NCBI GenBank assembly: GCA_015956445.1
Contig: WIUZ02000001.1
Coordinates: forward strand, 4,030,001-4,094,000
Reading direction: 5' to 3'
Source of the DNA: Thelephora terrestris
Taxonomy: Eukaryota > Basidiomycota > Agaricomycetes > Thelephorales > Thelephoraceae
Length of the DNA stretch: 64,000 bases
The translations under genes and the position numbers were made by a program. Below are positions 51,166 to 63,700 of the stretch, one piece after another. The notes below the pieces were generated by a model. The model ran no database searches and was not told the DNA's origin. It saw only the letters and a list, made by a program, of their open reading frames with translations. How positions within the stretch are numbered: position 1 is the first letter of the stretch; each line of letters starts with the position of its first letter.

Positions 51166-52274
51166 TTGTTGTGCAGTCCACTGAAGTGATCGACTCAAAA
51201 AGTTCCTGATCGGGTCGGCATGGAGGTGCCAGAGGCCGACGAGCATGTAGGCCGCATGTGACCCTCGCGGATCCTTCGAACCCAACGTTCACTGGCGAAT
51301 TGTTACGCCTTCCACCAGATTTACTCGAATGGCAGGGCGTACAAGCAAGGTCAAGGCATCTCTCGACGACAGGATCAATACCCTGAGCAGAGGTGCAGTC
51401 GAAGCCCTCCCCGCAAACCAGGTCTTTGGTGCAGCCATCGATCTCCAAGCCTTGGTTGGGGTTTCTTTTTTTCAGCAGGCTCACTCTTGGGCTTTATACC
51501 TGTTGACGAACCAACAATGACAAGATGATTGACGACAGTTTCGATGTATGCGAGACACTGGCAAGACGCAAACCTCTGAAAGAACGCGGATGACCTTGGG
51601 GAGTTTGAGAACATGGTAATGGAATATTTGGAAAGGTATGTTGACTACCAGTCCTGGTCACTAACCCTACGAAATGACTTTAGCAGGGACGGACATGCGC
51701 GAAGTCGAGCAGGCTCTCAGGACGGGGGCAGGCTCGCCACATACCAAGTACAATGAGGAGAAGGTTGAGAAACTCCGTCGCCTCAGGCTGGTCTGTCTTT
51801 CGAATTACCAGCGACCAAATTAAATAGCTTGCAAGGAACTGCGTAGTGAAATTTGTGCCAACGAATGTGGTGTCGTCAGCTCCAAGTGACGGTGGCCTCG
51901 CTAGGGGCGGAGCGGCACAAACCTGTGGGTTGATGGATGTAAATGGTCCGGAACGAAAGGTGAGACGGAGGTGGAAGACTTGATCGCAGGCATGGGCGGG
52001 TCGGTTTCAACCAAAGCTTCTACTACGGATCGGCCACCGTTTGCCAACGAGAAATCGGTATTTTTTGAGTGTCACTCCCGTTCCAACCCTCCGTCTTTGG
52101 TAACTTGTTCCATAAACATTGCTGGTTGCTTCAAAACGCCAGCTCGGGGCATGTATTAGCGCGGGAAGGTTCGTATGCTGTGACAGCTGGCGCTCAATCC
52201 AGCGCTATGTGGGCGCAGTGTGGCGGCCTCCTTCTTCCACCTTCCCATCGCGGTCCACCGTCGCCAGGAAACTC
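51166..52274. other. Unassigned 1.1 kb
   Basis: This lies between the divergent MRI1 and NLR-like genes. A plus-strand fragment at 51690-51800 (DMREVEQALRTGAGSPHTKY, then NEEKVEKLRRLRL) reads like a charged helix but ends quickly; I cannot tie it to either neighbour. The rest shows nothing recognisable. Confidence 0.3.
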
Positions 52275-55132
52275 ATGTCTACCCTCTCTCGAGGTACTTC
52301 GGGCCCTAGCGGCCACACTGGATCTCATCCCCCTCCTCAGCTATTCGGGGGGAACTATGCAGCATCCCAGCCGGCGTCGACACATACATCGCCAGAGCAA
52401 TCGACGGTCAATCAGATCAGAAAACTGACTGTAAGGCTGCCTACCGTTCTTATTTCTGATATCATTTGGGCTCACGAACCGTTCGATGACACAAGCGGAC
52501 CGTCGACACGATCCTGAGGCAGCAAGAGGTATGTCAATCGATGGCTCTCATTGCTAGGTGTTCGTCTGACCTGCTAGTAGGAGTCATCTGTGACAAAGGA
52601 TCAGTTTGACGGCTTGTTGAAAGCTTTAGATAGGCTGGGCCTAGGGATGAACGATGGGAATGTGGTCTATAAACCCCAATTGATACGAAATGACTCTCTG
52701 CTCATGTCAGCGGTTTCGGTCCTCTTCATTAAACCCTGCATTTAATCTTCCTTAGTTCCCTGGAACGGATCAAGGAAAAGCTCAAGGATGCGTCTGATCG
52801 ACTCGAGATCATGGGACACACGGGGAACAACGAGGATGGCAAGGTTGTGTCTGAACTCGTGGACAGCATCAGAAATGAAGTCACCGATTGCCAGGTGAGT
52901 GAAAATGGCTGAAATGTGCCACTGATCTAATCCGCAATTCAGTCTGTCATAGTTGCGGCCGAAGCGCCTGGTGAATTACCTCCTCCAGCGCCGAGGGCCT
53001 GCTTCGGCCGCGATGAGCAGATCCAGAAGATCGTTGGCCTCGCTGAGAGCCTGGAGCCTATGGCACTGATTGGAGCCGGAGGGATTGACAAGACTTCTAT
53101 CGCATTGACGGTCCTTCATGACATTCGCATCAAGCAACGTTTCGGCGAGAACCGTCGTTTCGTCCGGTGCGACCAGTTCCCAGCAACACTCCCGCATTTC
53201 CTCAGTCGGCTTTCCAAGGTCACCGGAGCGGGAATCGAGAGCCCTGACAATCTGGCTTCTCTGCTCCCACTCCTATCCTCAAAGGAGACGTTCGTGATTC
53301 TCGACAACGCGGAATCAATCCTCGACCCAGAGGGAACGGACGCTTTGGAAATATATGACTGCGTGGAGGAGCTATGTCAATTGGAGACGATATGTATCTG
53401 CATCACATCCCGAATATCCACCGTCCCACCCGATTGCGAGGTGCTCGACATTCCGACGTTATCGATGGAGGCCGCCCGGGACGTGTTTCATAAAAAATAC
53501 AAGAGGTGTGGGCGGTCGGGTTTGGTGGACGACGTCCTCAGGCAACTGGAGTTCCATCCGCTGTCAGTTGCCCTACTCGCCACGGTCGCCCAACAGAACA
53601 GGTGGGACGTAAAACGATTGGTCCAGGAATGGGAGGGACGGCGAACGGACACACTGCGGACGGTGCACCGGACGAGCCTCGCCGCCACGATTGAACTCTC
53701 ACTCGACTCTCCGATGTTCAAAGGGCTTGGACCTGACGCCCGAGGAGTTCTAGGAGTCATCGCCTTCTACCCGCAAGGTGTCGACGAGAAGAACCTCGAG
53801 TGGTTGTTCCCCACGGTCTCGAACAGGACCGACATCTTTGACACACTTTGCATGCTTTCCCTGGTGTACCGCAGCAATGGGTTCATCACTATGCTCGCCC
53901 CCCTACGAGACCATCTTCGCCCCAAAGATCCAATGTCATCTCCAATCCTGTGCACGACCAAGGAACGTTACTCCACCCAGTTGTTAGTCAACTGCATGAT
54001 TGAAACTGAAGAGGGGCGGTGGATCGTGTCAGAGGACTTGAATGTCGAGCACTTACTCGATGTGTTCACCTCCGCTGATCCCAACTCGGACTATGTCTGG
54101 TATGCCTGTAGCAAATTTTTGGAACACCTTATCTGGCACAAACCACGGCCGACCATGCTGAGGAAGAGGATTGAGAAACTTCCTGATAATCATCCCGTCA
54201 AGCCTCAGTGCTTGCTCTATCTTGCACATTTGTACGGAATCAACGGAAACCCCAAAGAAGATGTATTGCTCCTCAGACACGTCTTGAAGCTCGAGCGAGA
54301 ACGGGGAGACGACAACAAAGTTGCTAGAGTATTGGGGGACCTATCCCGTTCAAATCTGCTTCTAGGCAGTCGCGAGGAAGGGATAGATCAGGTGAGGGAA
54401 GCAATGGAAATTTACGAGCGGCTTGGACAAACGATGGGCCGTGCGCGGTGTTTGCATACCCTTGCTGGGTTATTATGGGCAGATGGACAGCTTGATGCAG
54501 CGAAAGAAGCGATATTCGAAGCGTTCGAACTTCTCCCGGAGAAAGGCGAAGAACCTGACGTCTGCATGTCTCATAAAATCCTTGGTGATATATATCATTC
54601 CCAAGGTGAGATAGAGAAGGCTGTTTATCATTTCAAGCTGGCTCTCGGAATCACATTCAGTCCCAGAAACCGTTACTGTTCGGCATATTCCCTCTATATG
54701 ATCCATTCGGCCTTGGCGTGGATTTTTCTCGATGTAGGCCGACTCAACGATGCACAGTTTCACAACGAACAAGCCAAGTCTCTCTCACTCAACGACTCAC
54801 ACCAACTTGCTCGCGCGGTCCTTGTGCAGGCCTTGATTTATCGCGACCAACGCAGGCTTGAAGCCGCAGCATCCGAGGCTCTCCGTGCCCAGGGGATCTT
54901 TGAGAAGCTAGGGAGTCTGAAGGCTGTTGAGGATTGCAAAACTCTCCTTCAGAATATCGAGGATTTGAAACCTTGTTTTCAGATTCTTGAGTTTCTTAAA
55001 CTTCTCGTTCAGTGTCTCAAGAATTTCAAACTTCTTCGTGAGATTGAGGAAGCAACGGAGAGTCTCACTCCCTCCGATGAATCAGATACCAATGGTGAGC
55101 TTGGCAATGACTGCGTCCCTTGCACCCGCTAA
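52275..55132 (+). CDS. NLR-like NTPase with TPR repeats, altered Walker A
   Basis: The model starts MSTLSRGTSGPSGHTG at 52275 and joins four short exons (LRQQE; SSVTKDQFDGLLKALDRLGL; SLERIKEKLKDASDRLEI; VIVAAEAPGELPPPAP) to one long exon. The NACHT/NB-ARC region has ALIGAGGIDKTSIALTVL as P-loop, KETFVILDNAESIL as Walker B, CICITSRISTVPPDCEVLDI as sensor, and a winged-helix-like segment (LGVIAFYPQGVDEKNLEWL). The C-terminal half is a TPR superhelix (EEGIDQVREAMEIYERLGQT; GEIEKAVYHFKLALGI; RLNDAQFHNEQAKSL). The last 60 residues form a Leu-rich helix. The Walker A reads GAGGIDKTS where the family normally has G in place of that D, so nucleotide binding may be impaired. Such proteins are expanded in Agaricomycetes and are thought to act in non-self recognition. 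Confidence 0.88.
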
Positions 55133-57130
55133 TTCTCCTTTCCTAGCCCCTGGTGCATCGTCTAGTACTCCTCATGATCATAGTCCTGCAGGATTTCAGT
55201 CCTAAATGTGGTCCCCTTCACCCTCGTTTTCCTGACCCCTGAACGTGAACCGCTCTCCATCCTATTACTTTTCTTCCAGGGACTACACGTTTTCTGCATT
55301 TCCACCACTCCTTGTCTGTCTATGTTGTACTTTGTCATCCCTATGCACCTTCCATTGCCCGTCGATCTGTTGTACTTTTACTGTCTCCCGGATTATTCGA
55401 TCGTTTGGGCCATTCTTATTCACCGGAGCCTAGCACGTCGCTAAGCGGGGGCTCGAGTAACACACCATCTTCGTTCTTTGAGAGCCGTGCGCCAAGACAA
55501 CATGACACAAAAGACGGACAGCGAGATGTCTTCAACGACAAAAACTGCTGTTCCAAGGCTGGAATAGCGGTCTTGTTGTTTTCTACTCGAGACCCATCGT
55601 ATGGAAGTGTATGGTACTCGTGTACATTGCACAAGGAAACACTACAGAAAGGAATAAAGATATGTATCCGGATGAGCGAGAAACAAACACAAAAATCGAA
55701 TGTAGATACGGCAGTCGAACAGGCTGGGATCCTGCAAACAGGAGCTACAGGAGAGACGTACGAGCGAAGCAAAACGCAGCAACCAAATACACAAACACAA
55801 AGTCCGTCGAGGATCGTGGAGGATCGTTAGGCGGTATGACACCAAAACTAATGGGCGGGAGGTCAAAACTTCACGCCTTGGATTGTGTGACCAGCCGAAT
55901 ACCCTTCAGTGATTCCTCGAGCGCCATCTCGCTCTCCTCGTCGCTCTGGTTCACGCCCCTGTGCCAGAGGGGCTCGCTCTCCTCTTCGTCGTCCCCGTCG
56001 TGCCCCTTCGGGTAACATTTCGCATTTGAGGCCCGAAGATGCCGGTACCTGATCATGTCTTTGTGTGCTCTTCACGAGGGGAATCAGGAGGATGGAGCTG
56101 AAATGCTCAGGGGTAAACTGGCGCTCGTCATTAACTTGCTTGCCGAGGCGAAGGGATCGTCTAGCCTGAAAGGAGGTGCGACATTCGGCAGAGGTACGTT
56201 CGAGTCCCGATACTCGTGCACAGGACTCCTGTTGTCGTTGACTTCAACCCTGGCGTAAGAGTGCACGACGTCCCGGTCTCCAAACTTTATCGTCTGAAGT
56301 CGTTTCGATGGCAAACCTTCGGCAAGGCCCAAGAGCTTCGGGTGGCCGGAGAACGGAAGCAGACGACGACACAGGGGTTCGTACAGCTGGTGTCGCTTCA
56401 GCCCTTCGAAGTGGCTGGATTATGATACTGGTTCCGCATCCGAATGGGGGTGGCATCCACGTTTGATTGGTGACCACGCGGCAGCCTGGCCCTGACGTAG
56501 GCGATAGATTTGCCGCAACTGAGAGGTGTCGGTGATACCAGATGTATTGGGTGCAGCGGCTTACGCAGGGTCTACAGCGGACCGGAGCAACAAATGAGTG
56601 TTAAATATAATAGTAGGTAGCGGAGCCGAGCTTGAAATGGGCGCGGGTCAAACCTGCGCACCTGGGGGGAGGATTTTTTTCCAGATTTATGACGCCCAAC
56701 ATACAGCGTACATCCCAATCAGCCGAAAAGTGTGGGTTTCGCCTTGGGAAAGGTGGATGATAAGACGGGGGAAAGGGCGTCCAGGGAGTCGCAGGAACGC
56801 CAACGTCAGCGATTGGATCGAGCTAACGGGGCCAGCCTGGAGTTTCGCTATGTCACTGGCGACGATGACCGCTTCGGCGAACGGGCCCTAGGGTTTGTGT
56901 TTGATAGGAGGGATCAGGCACTGTGGTTCCAAGTTCTTCTTTCAATGGAAGTATGTTGCGCGGAAGCTGTTTCCGACATGTTGCATGGAGTAAGTGCTTG
57001 GGAAGGGCCACGGTTACCGTTTTCGCTTGTGTGCTAGTTACGTAATAACAAGTGAATGCATATGCCTGAAGGCTGAGGAAGCCCGACAATCTTATCTATA
57101 ACCATCCACCCCGTTCTCGACACCCAAAAA
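55133..57130. other. Unassigned 2 kb downstream of the NLR-like gene
   Basis: The first 300 bases are T-rich and probably 3' untranslated. On the minus strand 55871..56056 reads DGDDEEESEPLW and MALEESLKGIRLVTQSKA, an acidic C-terminus-like fragment without a recognisable upstream body. On the plus strand 56732..57037 (VGFALGKVDDKTGERA; FGERALGFVFDRRDQALWFQ) is another orphan reading. I cannot assign either. Confidence 0.3.
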
Positions 57131-57559
57131 ATGCCTTTCAAGGGCCATCAAAGGACTAAAAAACAGAAGGCCCACGTTGTCGCAATGGGGAAACGACGGT
57201 GGCTGCCGAGGTCTCATCCTGAGACGGCTGAGGAAACCAGCCCCGAAACGATCAGTCTCGAAGAGCCTGACCGCCGTCTCATCTCAAAGACAGAGAGGAG
57301 GTTGAGAAAGGAGCGCGATGATTATCGAAAGTCTCAATACAATGCAAATAGGCGAGAACAGCGGCTACACGAGATGGTGAAGCGGCTGAAAGAAGAGTCA
57401 AAGGCTCAGCCCGAAGAAGGGGTAGATGTCGCAAGGCACAACGCTCGCGACCGTTTCGGTTCCGTGAGGAATTCGGCAGGTGGTGGAAGCACGACGGTCA
57501 GTTCGTGTCAGGAGTCTCGCAACCTGACAACATCCAACCCAGGGCCGAGTCTTTCATGA
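57131..57559 (+). CDS. Small basic coiled-coil hypothetical protein
   Basis: This is a single-exon reading of 142 codons starting MPFKGHQRTKKQKAHVVAMG. The first 25 residues are very basic. Residues about 45-100 form a charged helix (KTERRLRKERDDYRKSQ; EQRLHEMVKRLKEESKAQ) that would make a coiled coil. The tail is Ser/Gly-rich. I do not recognise a family; similar basic coiled-coil readings are scattered in agaricomycete genomes and some belong to decayed repeats. It may be a real small gene or a remnant. Confidence 0.4.
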   Translation: MPFKGHQRTKKQKAHVVAMGKRRWLPRSHPETAEETSPETISLEEPDRRLISKTERRLRKERDDYRKSQYNANRREQRLHEMVKRLKEESKAQPEEGVDVARHNARDRFGSVRNSAGGGSTTVSSCQESRNLTTSNPGPSLS

Positions 57560-58343
57560 ACACTGAACGCTTTGCTTGCATACTGATCCACCGCCGGATT
57601 GACCATTGAAATAGTAGTTCCCCCATGCGTTCACCAGCTCAGTTTCGTTCTCACAGCCCCCCGTCGCAGATCCTTACCCATGCTACCTGCTTATCAACCT
57701 GTGCTGATGCAAACCCCCCAGCCACGTCCTCTATTTACGCATAAACGTATCCCGCCTGCTGTGTAAATGGGATCTAACCTGTATGATTTATCGTTGTCGA
57801 AACGGTCAAAAAGGGGCGTTGAGGTGAGAGAGCGAGGCGTCGTCTCTCGCCTTTTCCACACGAAGAACGACAGAGACATACGGCGGCCTCTTCAACGTGC
57901 GAATTCTGTCGAGAACACGGGCGCCGTTTCCGGGTGATCAACTCCATCGGAGGGTAACAACGAGGGAATGTGGTTCTGTTGTCCAACTGCCCCTCGAAGT
58001 GTTCCAGTGAGTGTGGTTTGTCCGAGGATCTACTGACGTGCCACAAATCTCTCGAGAAGTGCCGGGAGCAAACAGAAGGATGTAAACCGATCCTGACAAG
58101 CTGCAACCGTGATACGAGGTCAACTTCACCTTGGCATTAGAACATAAAAAGTTGTACTTAAGAAGCAATATATACGAAACGAAGAGAATGGAGTACATAC
58201 ATGCAAACGCGAATGGAACCGAAAGGCTCCGCGTAGTGGTCGATTTTCGGTGAGAAATTCTAGCGGGAATGGAGATTCTTACTAAAGAGACCCTACCACG
58301 GCCAGGATTGTCGGTTGGATTGTCAAGGATCCTTTGGATTCTG
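57560..58343. other. Intergenic 0.8 kb
   Basis: No gene is recognisable. The right part is the 3' side of the minus-strand membrane-protein gene. Confidence 0.35.
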
Positions 58344-59653
58344 TCATAGCGGAACCTCCTCGATAGTAGTCTCAATCGCAACGTCAAGCGTGCCGGGGGT
58401 TTCGTCGTTGGCCCCCATCGAACCCACGAGGTCCCCATCGGGAAGGGACCCATCATCATCCGCCGACTCCCCTTGACCCCCGAAACGGATCGAACCGATA
58501 TTCGGAGATGCCACGGATTCACTCGTTAACGCTCTCCGGTTGGCAACCCGTAGAATGACGAGAAATGGGGCGATAACCTGTTTCCGACGATGATTAGACA
58601 GCGTCACAAGATAGCGGAAAACACGAACCTGAGTCGCGGCGCCGATTGGGGCGAAGATATATGCGGCGTAATTGTTCATAGCCCACGGTACGATGAATAT
58701 CAGGAAAGTGACAGCGTAGAGGGCATAAGACTCGACGAGCATTGTGACGACGGCCTTGTACAATTCGCCGGCTCCTGGCCTGGTCCCCATGGCAGCTCGA
58801 ATGTTCCTCCTGTGCAAGATCAATCGAATAACGATCATGAGCGTGAGGATGACGTTGAGAGAAATCGAGATCGAATAGAACGACAGGCCAAGGTCGACAC
58901 CGAGAGAGTTCGTGCGGGTCAAGTAGGCTGGCTGCACGGATTCGTAAATGGACATCAGTCCTACCGCTGTATCGATAACATCAGCTAAATGTGCTGCTGT
59001 CTGCTTGCAGAGAACCCGAGCACGTACCCATAGAGGAGAGGTACATCAAGCATGGGAAGGCAATGACCAAGTAGTTCATGGAATATATGATGTAGCAACG
59101 GTACAGCTGGAAGAGCGGCCAACATCAGGAACCCATGCGACTAGATTTCAAGCAGAACCCACCAAAAGGCCGTCAGCTAACCATTGATTCAAGGGGTACG
59201 TCATGTCGGTAACAACCAGGATCGCCTTCGTGTAGGCGGAGTACTGGTATCCAAGAGGTCCTGGAGGTAAAGCACCAGCCACGCCAGTGAACTCTCGTCC
59301 ATCGATGTAGCCCACGGACTGCATGTTGAAGCGCATCGCGGCGGGAATCGTCAAGAACGAGAACATGACTGTGGTGTGGGCCACAAGTCCCCACTTCACG
59401 CCCCCCTTCATGCGATTGGTGGGGTCGAACAACGCGCCTATACACTGAAAAAACAGAGCGATGACAATCCCTAGATTTGTAATCCGAACAGAGCAGGTAA
59501 GCACGGATAAACGGACACAAGGGTCGGCATACCATAACTTATCGCGCCGAGCAGAAGTCCAGCGAGAATGGTTTTCTCTTGGAAGTACTCTTGGTATGGT
59601 ATCTTTGGAGCATTGGGGTTATCTGACCAAGGGTTTTTCGAAGGGCCAGGCAT
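58344..59653 (-). CDS. Seven-helix membrane protein of unknown function
   Basis: The protein starts MPGPSKNPWSDNPNAPKIP and has about seven hydrophobic helices: QEKTILAGLLLGAISYG, IVIALFFQCIGALFD, WGLVAHTTVMFSFLTI, YTKAILVVTDMTYPLNQWLA (with DGLL), the LYRCYIIYSMNYLVIAFPCL segment, SISISLNVILTLMIVIRLIL, YALYAVTFLIFIVPWAMNNY and VIAPFLVILRVANRRALTS. A cytoplasmic acidic tail ends TTIEEVPL. This topology, with LADGLLLYRCY and LRVANR signatures, defines a large, unnamed Agaricomycete family. Its topology recalls a receptor, but no ligand or G-protein coupling is known to me. About five introns are present. Confidence 0.8.
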
Positions 59654-60792
59654 GGCTCAGAGGCGTGTAAATGAAGGAAGGGCCTCCGGCGGGAGAGGGT
59701 GGAGGAGGGGATGTGCGAAAGCAACCAGAAAAAAGTCCCAGCTTATCATTAGAAGAGCCCTTGCTCGCGGGCGTGTTTTATTTTGCCAAATCCTATCGAA
59801 AACTTGCAGATCAGTCACGTCGTTGAAACGCGTCTGAAAGCCCAGCGCACTCTAGACTGATACGACGAGATGGACAGTTTTGACAGATATGAGCACCGTG
59901 TATGAGCATTGAATATAATGATGGGGAACCAAGTAGGAACGTTGTAGGGTATAACGTCACTGGGCGGCGTCGCCATTTCAGCACGAAGTAGATTCGAGAC
60001 GAACGAGCCAATCAAGCGTTCGAAGATCGGAGGTGGATTCTCGTGATGAGAACAAAGACTAACCAGCGATGGCGTTGGTGCAGAGTTCACTGAATTGGAT
60101 CCTGATGAGGGGTCGATGGCCCGTTTTTCGTTCGACCACGTTTTAGATCTGCTCCACTTCTGTGAGAATCGTCCAGAGGGCGACACGGGTACATTCGAGG
60201 AGTACTTGTTACGGTAACGCTTTGAAGACACGTCAAAGTACACGAACCAGTGACTATCCAAGTGCGGTATGGTGAGTTATTTCAGGAAAAGACGAGACTT
60301 ACATACTATCCAAAATCGAGCAACTTTCTGCCTCCTCACCTACAGAACAACGCCCCAATACCTGAATCCAACGTCCACGCGCGCATTCCCCCCTAACCGT
60401 GGATCTTGGACCATGTCCTTTATTTTCCAACCGGGTTGTCAGTCACCGCCCACCCCCAGACCTCGCAGAAGGCTCGCGTATTCCGGGTAGTGCACGGCGA
60501 TATAGATCATGCGGTTAAATGATATATCGACCCTATCCAACCCTATCCCCGTAGTGACCGTCGAGTTAGGGAAAGGTGGGGTGTCCGGAGGCATTTGGCG
60601 TGGACTCGACTCCATTGGCGGAAGGGGAATGATGTGTGATTAGACGCCCATAGGCTCACGCGACCGTTGTGGACACCTGGCGGGCACTCTGACCTATATC
60701 GATCTTTCCCTCAACCTTCCATCTCTCTTGACGCTTTGCTATCCCCACATCATCCACCTTGAACCAAAACAAGCCAACCCTTACGAGTGACC
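59654..60792. promoter_or_regulatory. Divergent intergenic region, 7-helix protein / SND1
   Basis: This 1.1-kb gap lies between divergent genes. Minus-strand readings at about 59815-60261 are not conserved in style. Just upstream of 60793 the sequence CCTCAACCTTCCATCTCTCTTG is pyrimidine-rich, as in fungal start regions. Confidence 0.4.
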
Positions 60793-63700
60793 ATGTCTCT
60801 CAAAGCTGTAAGCGTTCCGTCGGTCTTTGCTGGGGACGGATTGGCTTATGTCGATATTGTTTGATTCGCTGTCAAGATCGTGAAATGTATGCGCGAGTTT
60901 TTAGGCGTCATCGAGAATACCCATCTCTAACTTCTCGCCTCTACCCTCATTGCTTGCATTCTGTGCCTTGGTGGTGCTGCATCACTGAACGTTTTTTTCG
61001 CTGGAACCTTGTTGACTGTCGTGGTCACCGGCATCATTTATACGACCCTCGTGCACACGTTGCACCTTCTGTGCGCTGTACGCCATTCACTACACTCATA
61101 TTTTTCTTATATTTGACTAATTATAATTGTAACTTAGTCTCGTTCACCTAACTCCGTTCTCGGATACCCTCGATCGCACGTCCCCCACACACTCAACCAC
61201 CCTGCTGCATCGGTAAACTCCTTAACCTCTTGGGTTATATCGGAACATGCCCTGTTGATGCGGCCTATCTATCTGCCGAAATTGCTTGGGCTTGCAACTT
61301 CTGAATTCCGAAACGAATCCACCTAGCCGCCAGCTCGGGTGATACTCTGATCCTGCGTACTCGACCCGGACCCCAGGGCCAGCTCCCAAAAGAGAGGTAA
61401 CCACATTCTCGTACTCTTGATCATGGGTTTCTATCGCTGACGAGACTTTGTGACACAGGGTCTTGCATCTCGCGGATATTATTGCCCCGAAAATGAAAAC
61501 ATCTACCACAGATGAAGAGGTTCGTTCTCATTAAAACTCACCAATTCGATTCTCGTTTCTCGCAACCTGACGTAGTAAATGCTCATTATAGGACTGGGCC
61601 TTTGAATCAAGAGATTTTCTTCGCTCGCTAACGATTGGGAAGGAAATCACGTTCACGTCCACACACTCTGTTTCGTCATCTGCCGACAATGTCAGAGATA
61701 TTGGTACGGCTGAGATCAACGGACTCGACATCTCCATAGAGATCCTCAAAAACGGGTGGGCGAAACTCAAGGAGCTCAAACGAGAGCCGACGGAGGAAGA
61801 TTTGAAGAAACGAGAAGCTGAGGCAGAGGCTAAAAATGACGGAAAGGGTATCTGGAATCCGGATGGTCCTCAGGTTCGTGCGATGCTTCCATTAGGAAGA
61901 AACTTTACTTGGTTATCCCACATCACATGATATATTTGCGAGCTTTGTTCGTTGGCATTTCAAGCTTGACGCTGAACTTTAATGTTTTCAGGCGAGGACG
62001 GTGGAATACAACATGCCGGTGGACTCGCAGGCGTTTATGACGACTTGGAAGGGGAAACCGATTGATGGTACGCCTTCACCACCTCATGATGGGCCCCCAC
62101 TGAACTCGTGTCCGGGACACAGCGATTGTCGAGAATGTTAGGGATGGTTCAACCGTTCGTGTGAGGTTATTCCTTTCGGATAACGAACATCAGTTTGTGA
62201 ATGTCGCCATGGCGGGTGTGAGGACCCCTCGAGCGTCTAATAAGCAAGGGGAGCCTTCAGAGCAATGGGGGGAAGAGGTGATCCGCATACATATCGTTCC
62301 TTTTGCAGGATGTTGACGCTTGATATCTGGGGACAGGCCAAATACTTTACAGAGTCGAGAATGCTTCAGCGCCTCGTTAAAGTGACGCTTCTCTCCCTCC
62401 CACAATTGACCGCCACTCCATTCCAAGCTGGCTCATCAAGCGCGCCTCCTCCGGCAATGATCCTCATTGGCAACGGTATGTGATGTATCCTTCGCGAATT
62501 CTGGTGATAGAGCGACCAATGACAACCGATTCACCGCAGTCATCCATCCTGTGGGAAACATTGCTGAACATCTCGTTGCTGCTGGTCTCGCCCGTGTCGT
62601 TGACTGGCATGCAGGTATACTCGCAAGCTCGGGAGGGATGGAACGACTTCGCGCTGCTGAGAAGGCCGCAAAGGAGAAGAGACTCTATCTGTACGCGAAT
62701 TTACCAACATCTGCTGCGTCCAAGACGAACGAACACTCCGCAGGCGGAAGCCCGAGGAACTTTGATGGGACGGTAATCAGGGTGTGGAGCGGAGACCAGT
62801 TGAGTATCGTTGACAAGGAAGGGAAGGAGAGGAAGGTGCAGCTGAGTTCCACGAGAGCACCAAAGTGTGTGATCCCTCTTATCCTTTATCCCTATCTTTC
62901 GTTGATTTCGTGACCCTTGTTCTCATCAGACAATCTGATCCAAAGCAGGCTCATTATGCCAACGAAGCCCGGGAGTTCCTGCGGAAGAAGCTGATCGGGA
63001 AACATGTCAAGGTCACGATTGACTTCATCCGACCTAAGGAGGGGGAGTTTGAGGAGAGGGAGTGTGCTACTGTACGATATGCGAACCATAATACGTGCGC
63101 CATCCCGTCTCGCGATTGTTTAAACCTTCGGGGGTCTGACTGTTCGCCTTGCATTTGCCAGAAATGTTGCCGAGCAACTGATAGACAAGGGTCTTGCCGG
63201 CGTGGTCAGGCATAAACGAGACGACGAGGACAGATCACCAGATTTCGACAAGCTTGTAGCGGCCGAACATGCGTAAGTCGCGTTTACTTATCTCGGGGCC
63301 TCCAGACGCTGAACCGGCATCTCGATTTTGTCACTTTCTGCTTAAAGTGCTGCGAGTGAACAGCGGGGAATTCATTCCCAGAAGGAGGTGCAACCACCGA
63401 AGCCGCCTTCAAATATCTCCGAGGTACGTCTTGGGTCCCGCGAAAGTTTGCTCGTATTGGTATTCAATGGGGTTTACTGTTTTCTAGTCAAGTCATCGGG
63501 CTACGTCATTTTTAAACAGCTTCAAACGACAGGGAAGAACACCCGGTGTCGTCGAATATGTTGCCGCTGGTTCACGATTCAAGTAAAAACAATCCACAAT
63601 TCGTTCAGAGACGAACTTTCTGACTGTATCACCCCACAGGGTCTTCTTACCGAGAGACAACCAAGTGCTCACACTCGTCCTTGGTGGTGAGTGACCCTCT

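Noticed and set aside
51690-51800. First exon of the NLR-like protein
   Set aside because: The charged helical fragment ends in a stop soon after and does not join the exon at 52275 by good splice sites.
56180-56225. tRNA-like T-loop (ACGTTCGAGTCCCG)
   Set aside because: The flanking five bases do not pair as a T stem and no acceptor, D or anticodon arm fits upstream.
59811-60261. Minus-strand gene upstream of the seven-helix protein
   Set aside because: The 148-codon reading has no domain, biased Ser content and no splice partners.
61240-61310. Box C/D snoRNA inside the long SND1 intron
   Set aside because: A CTGA box is present at about 61300, but the best C box (GTTGATGC) is a poor match and no terminal stem was found.
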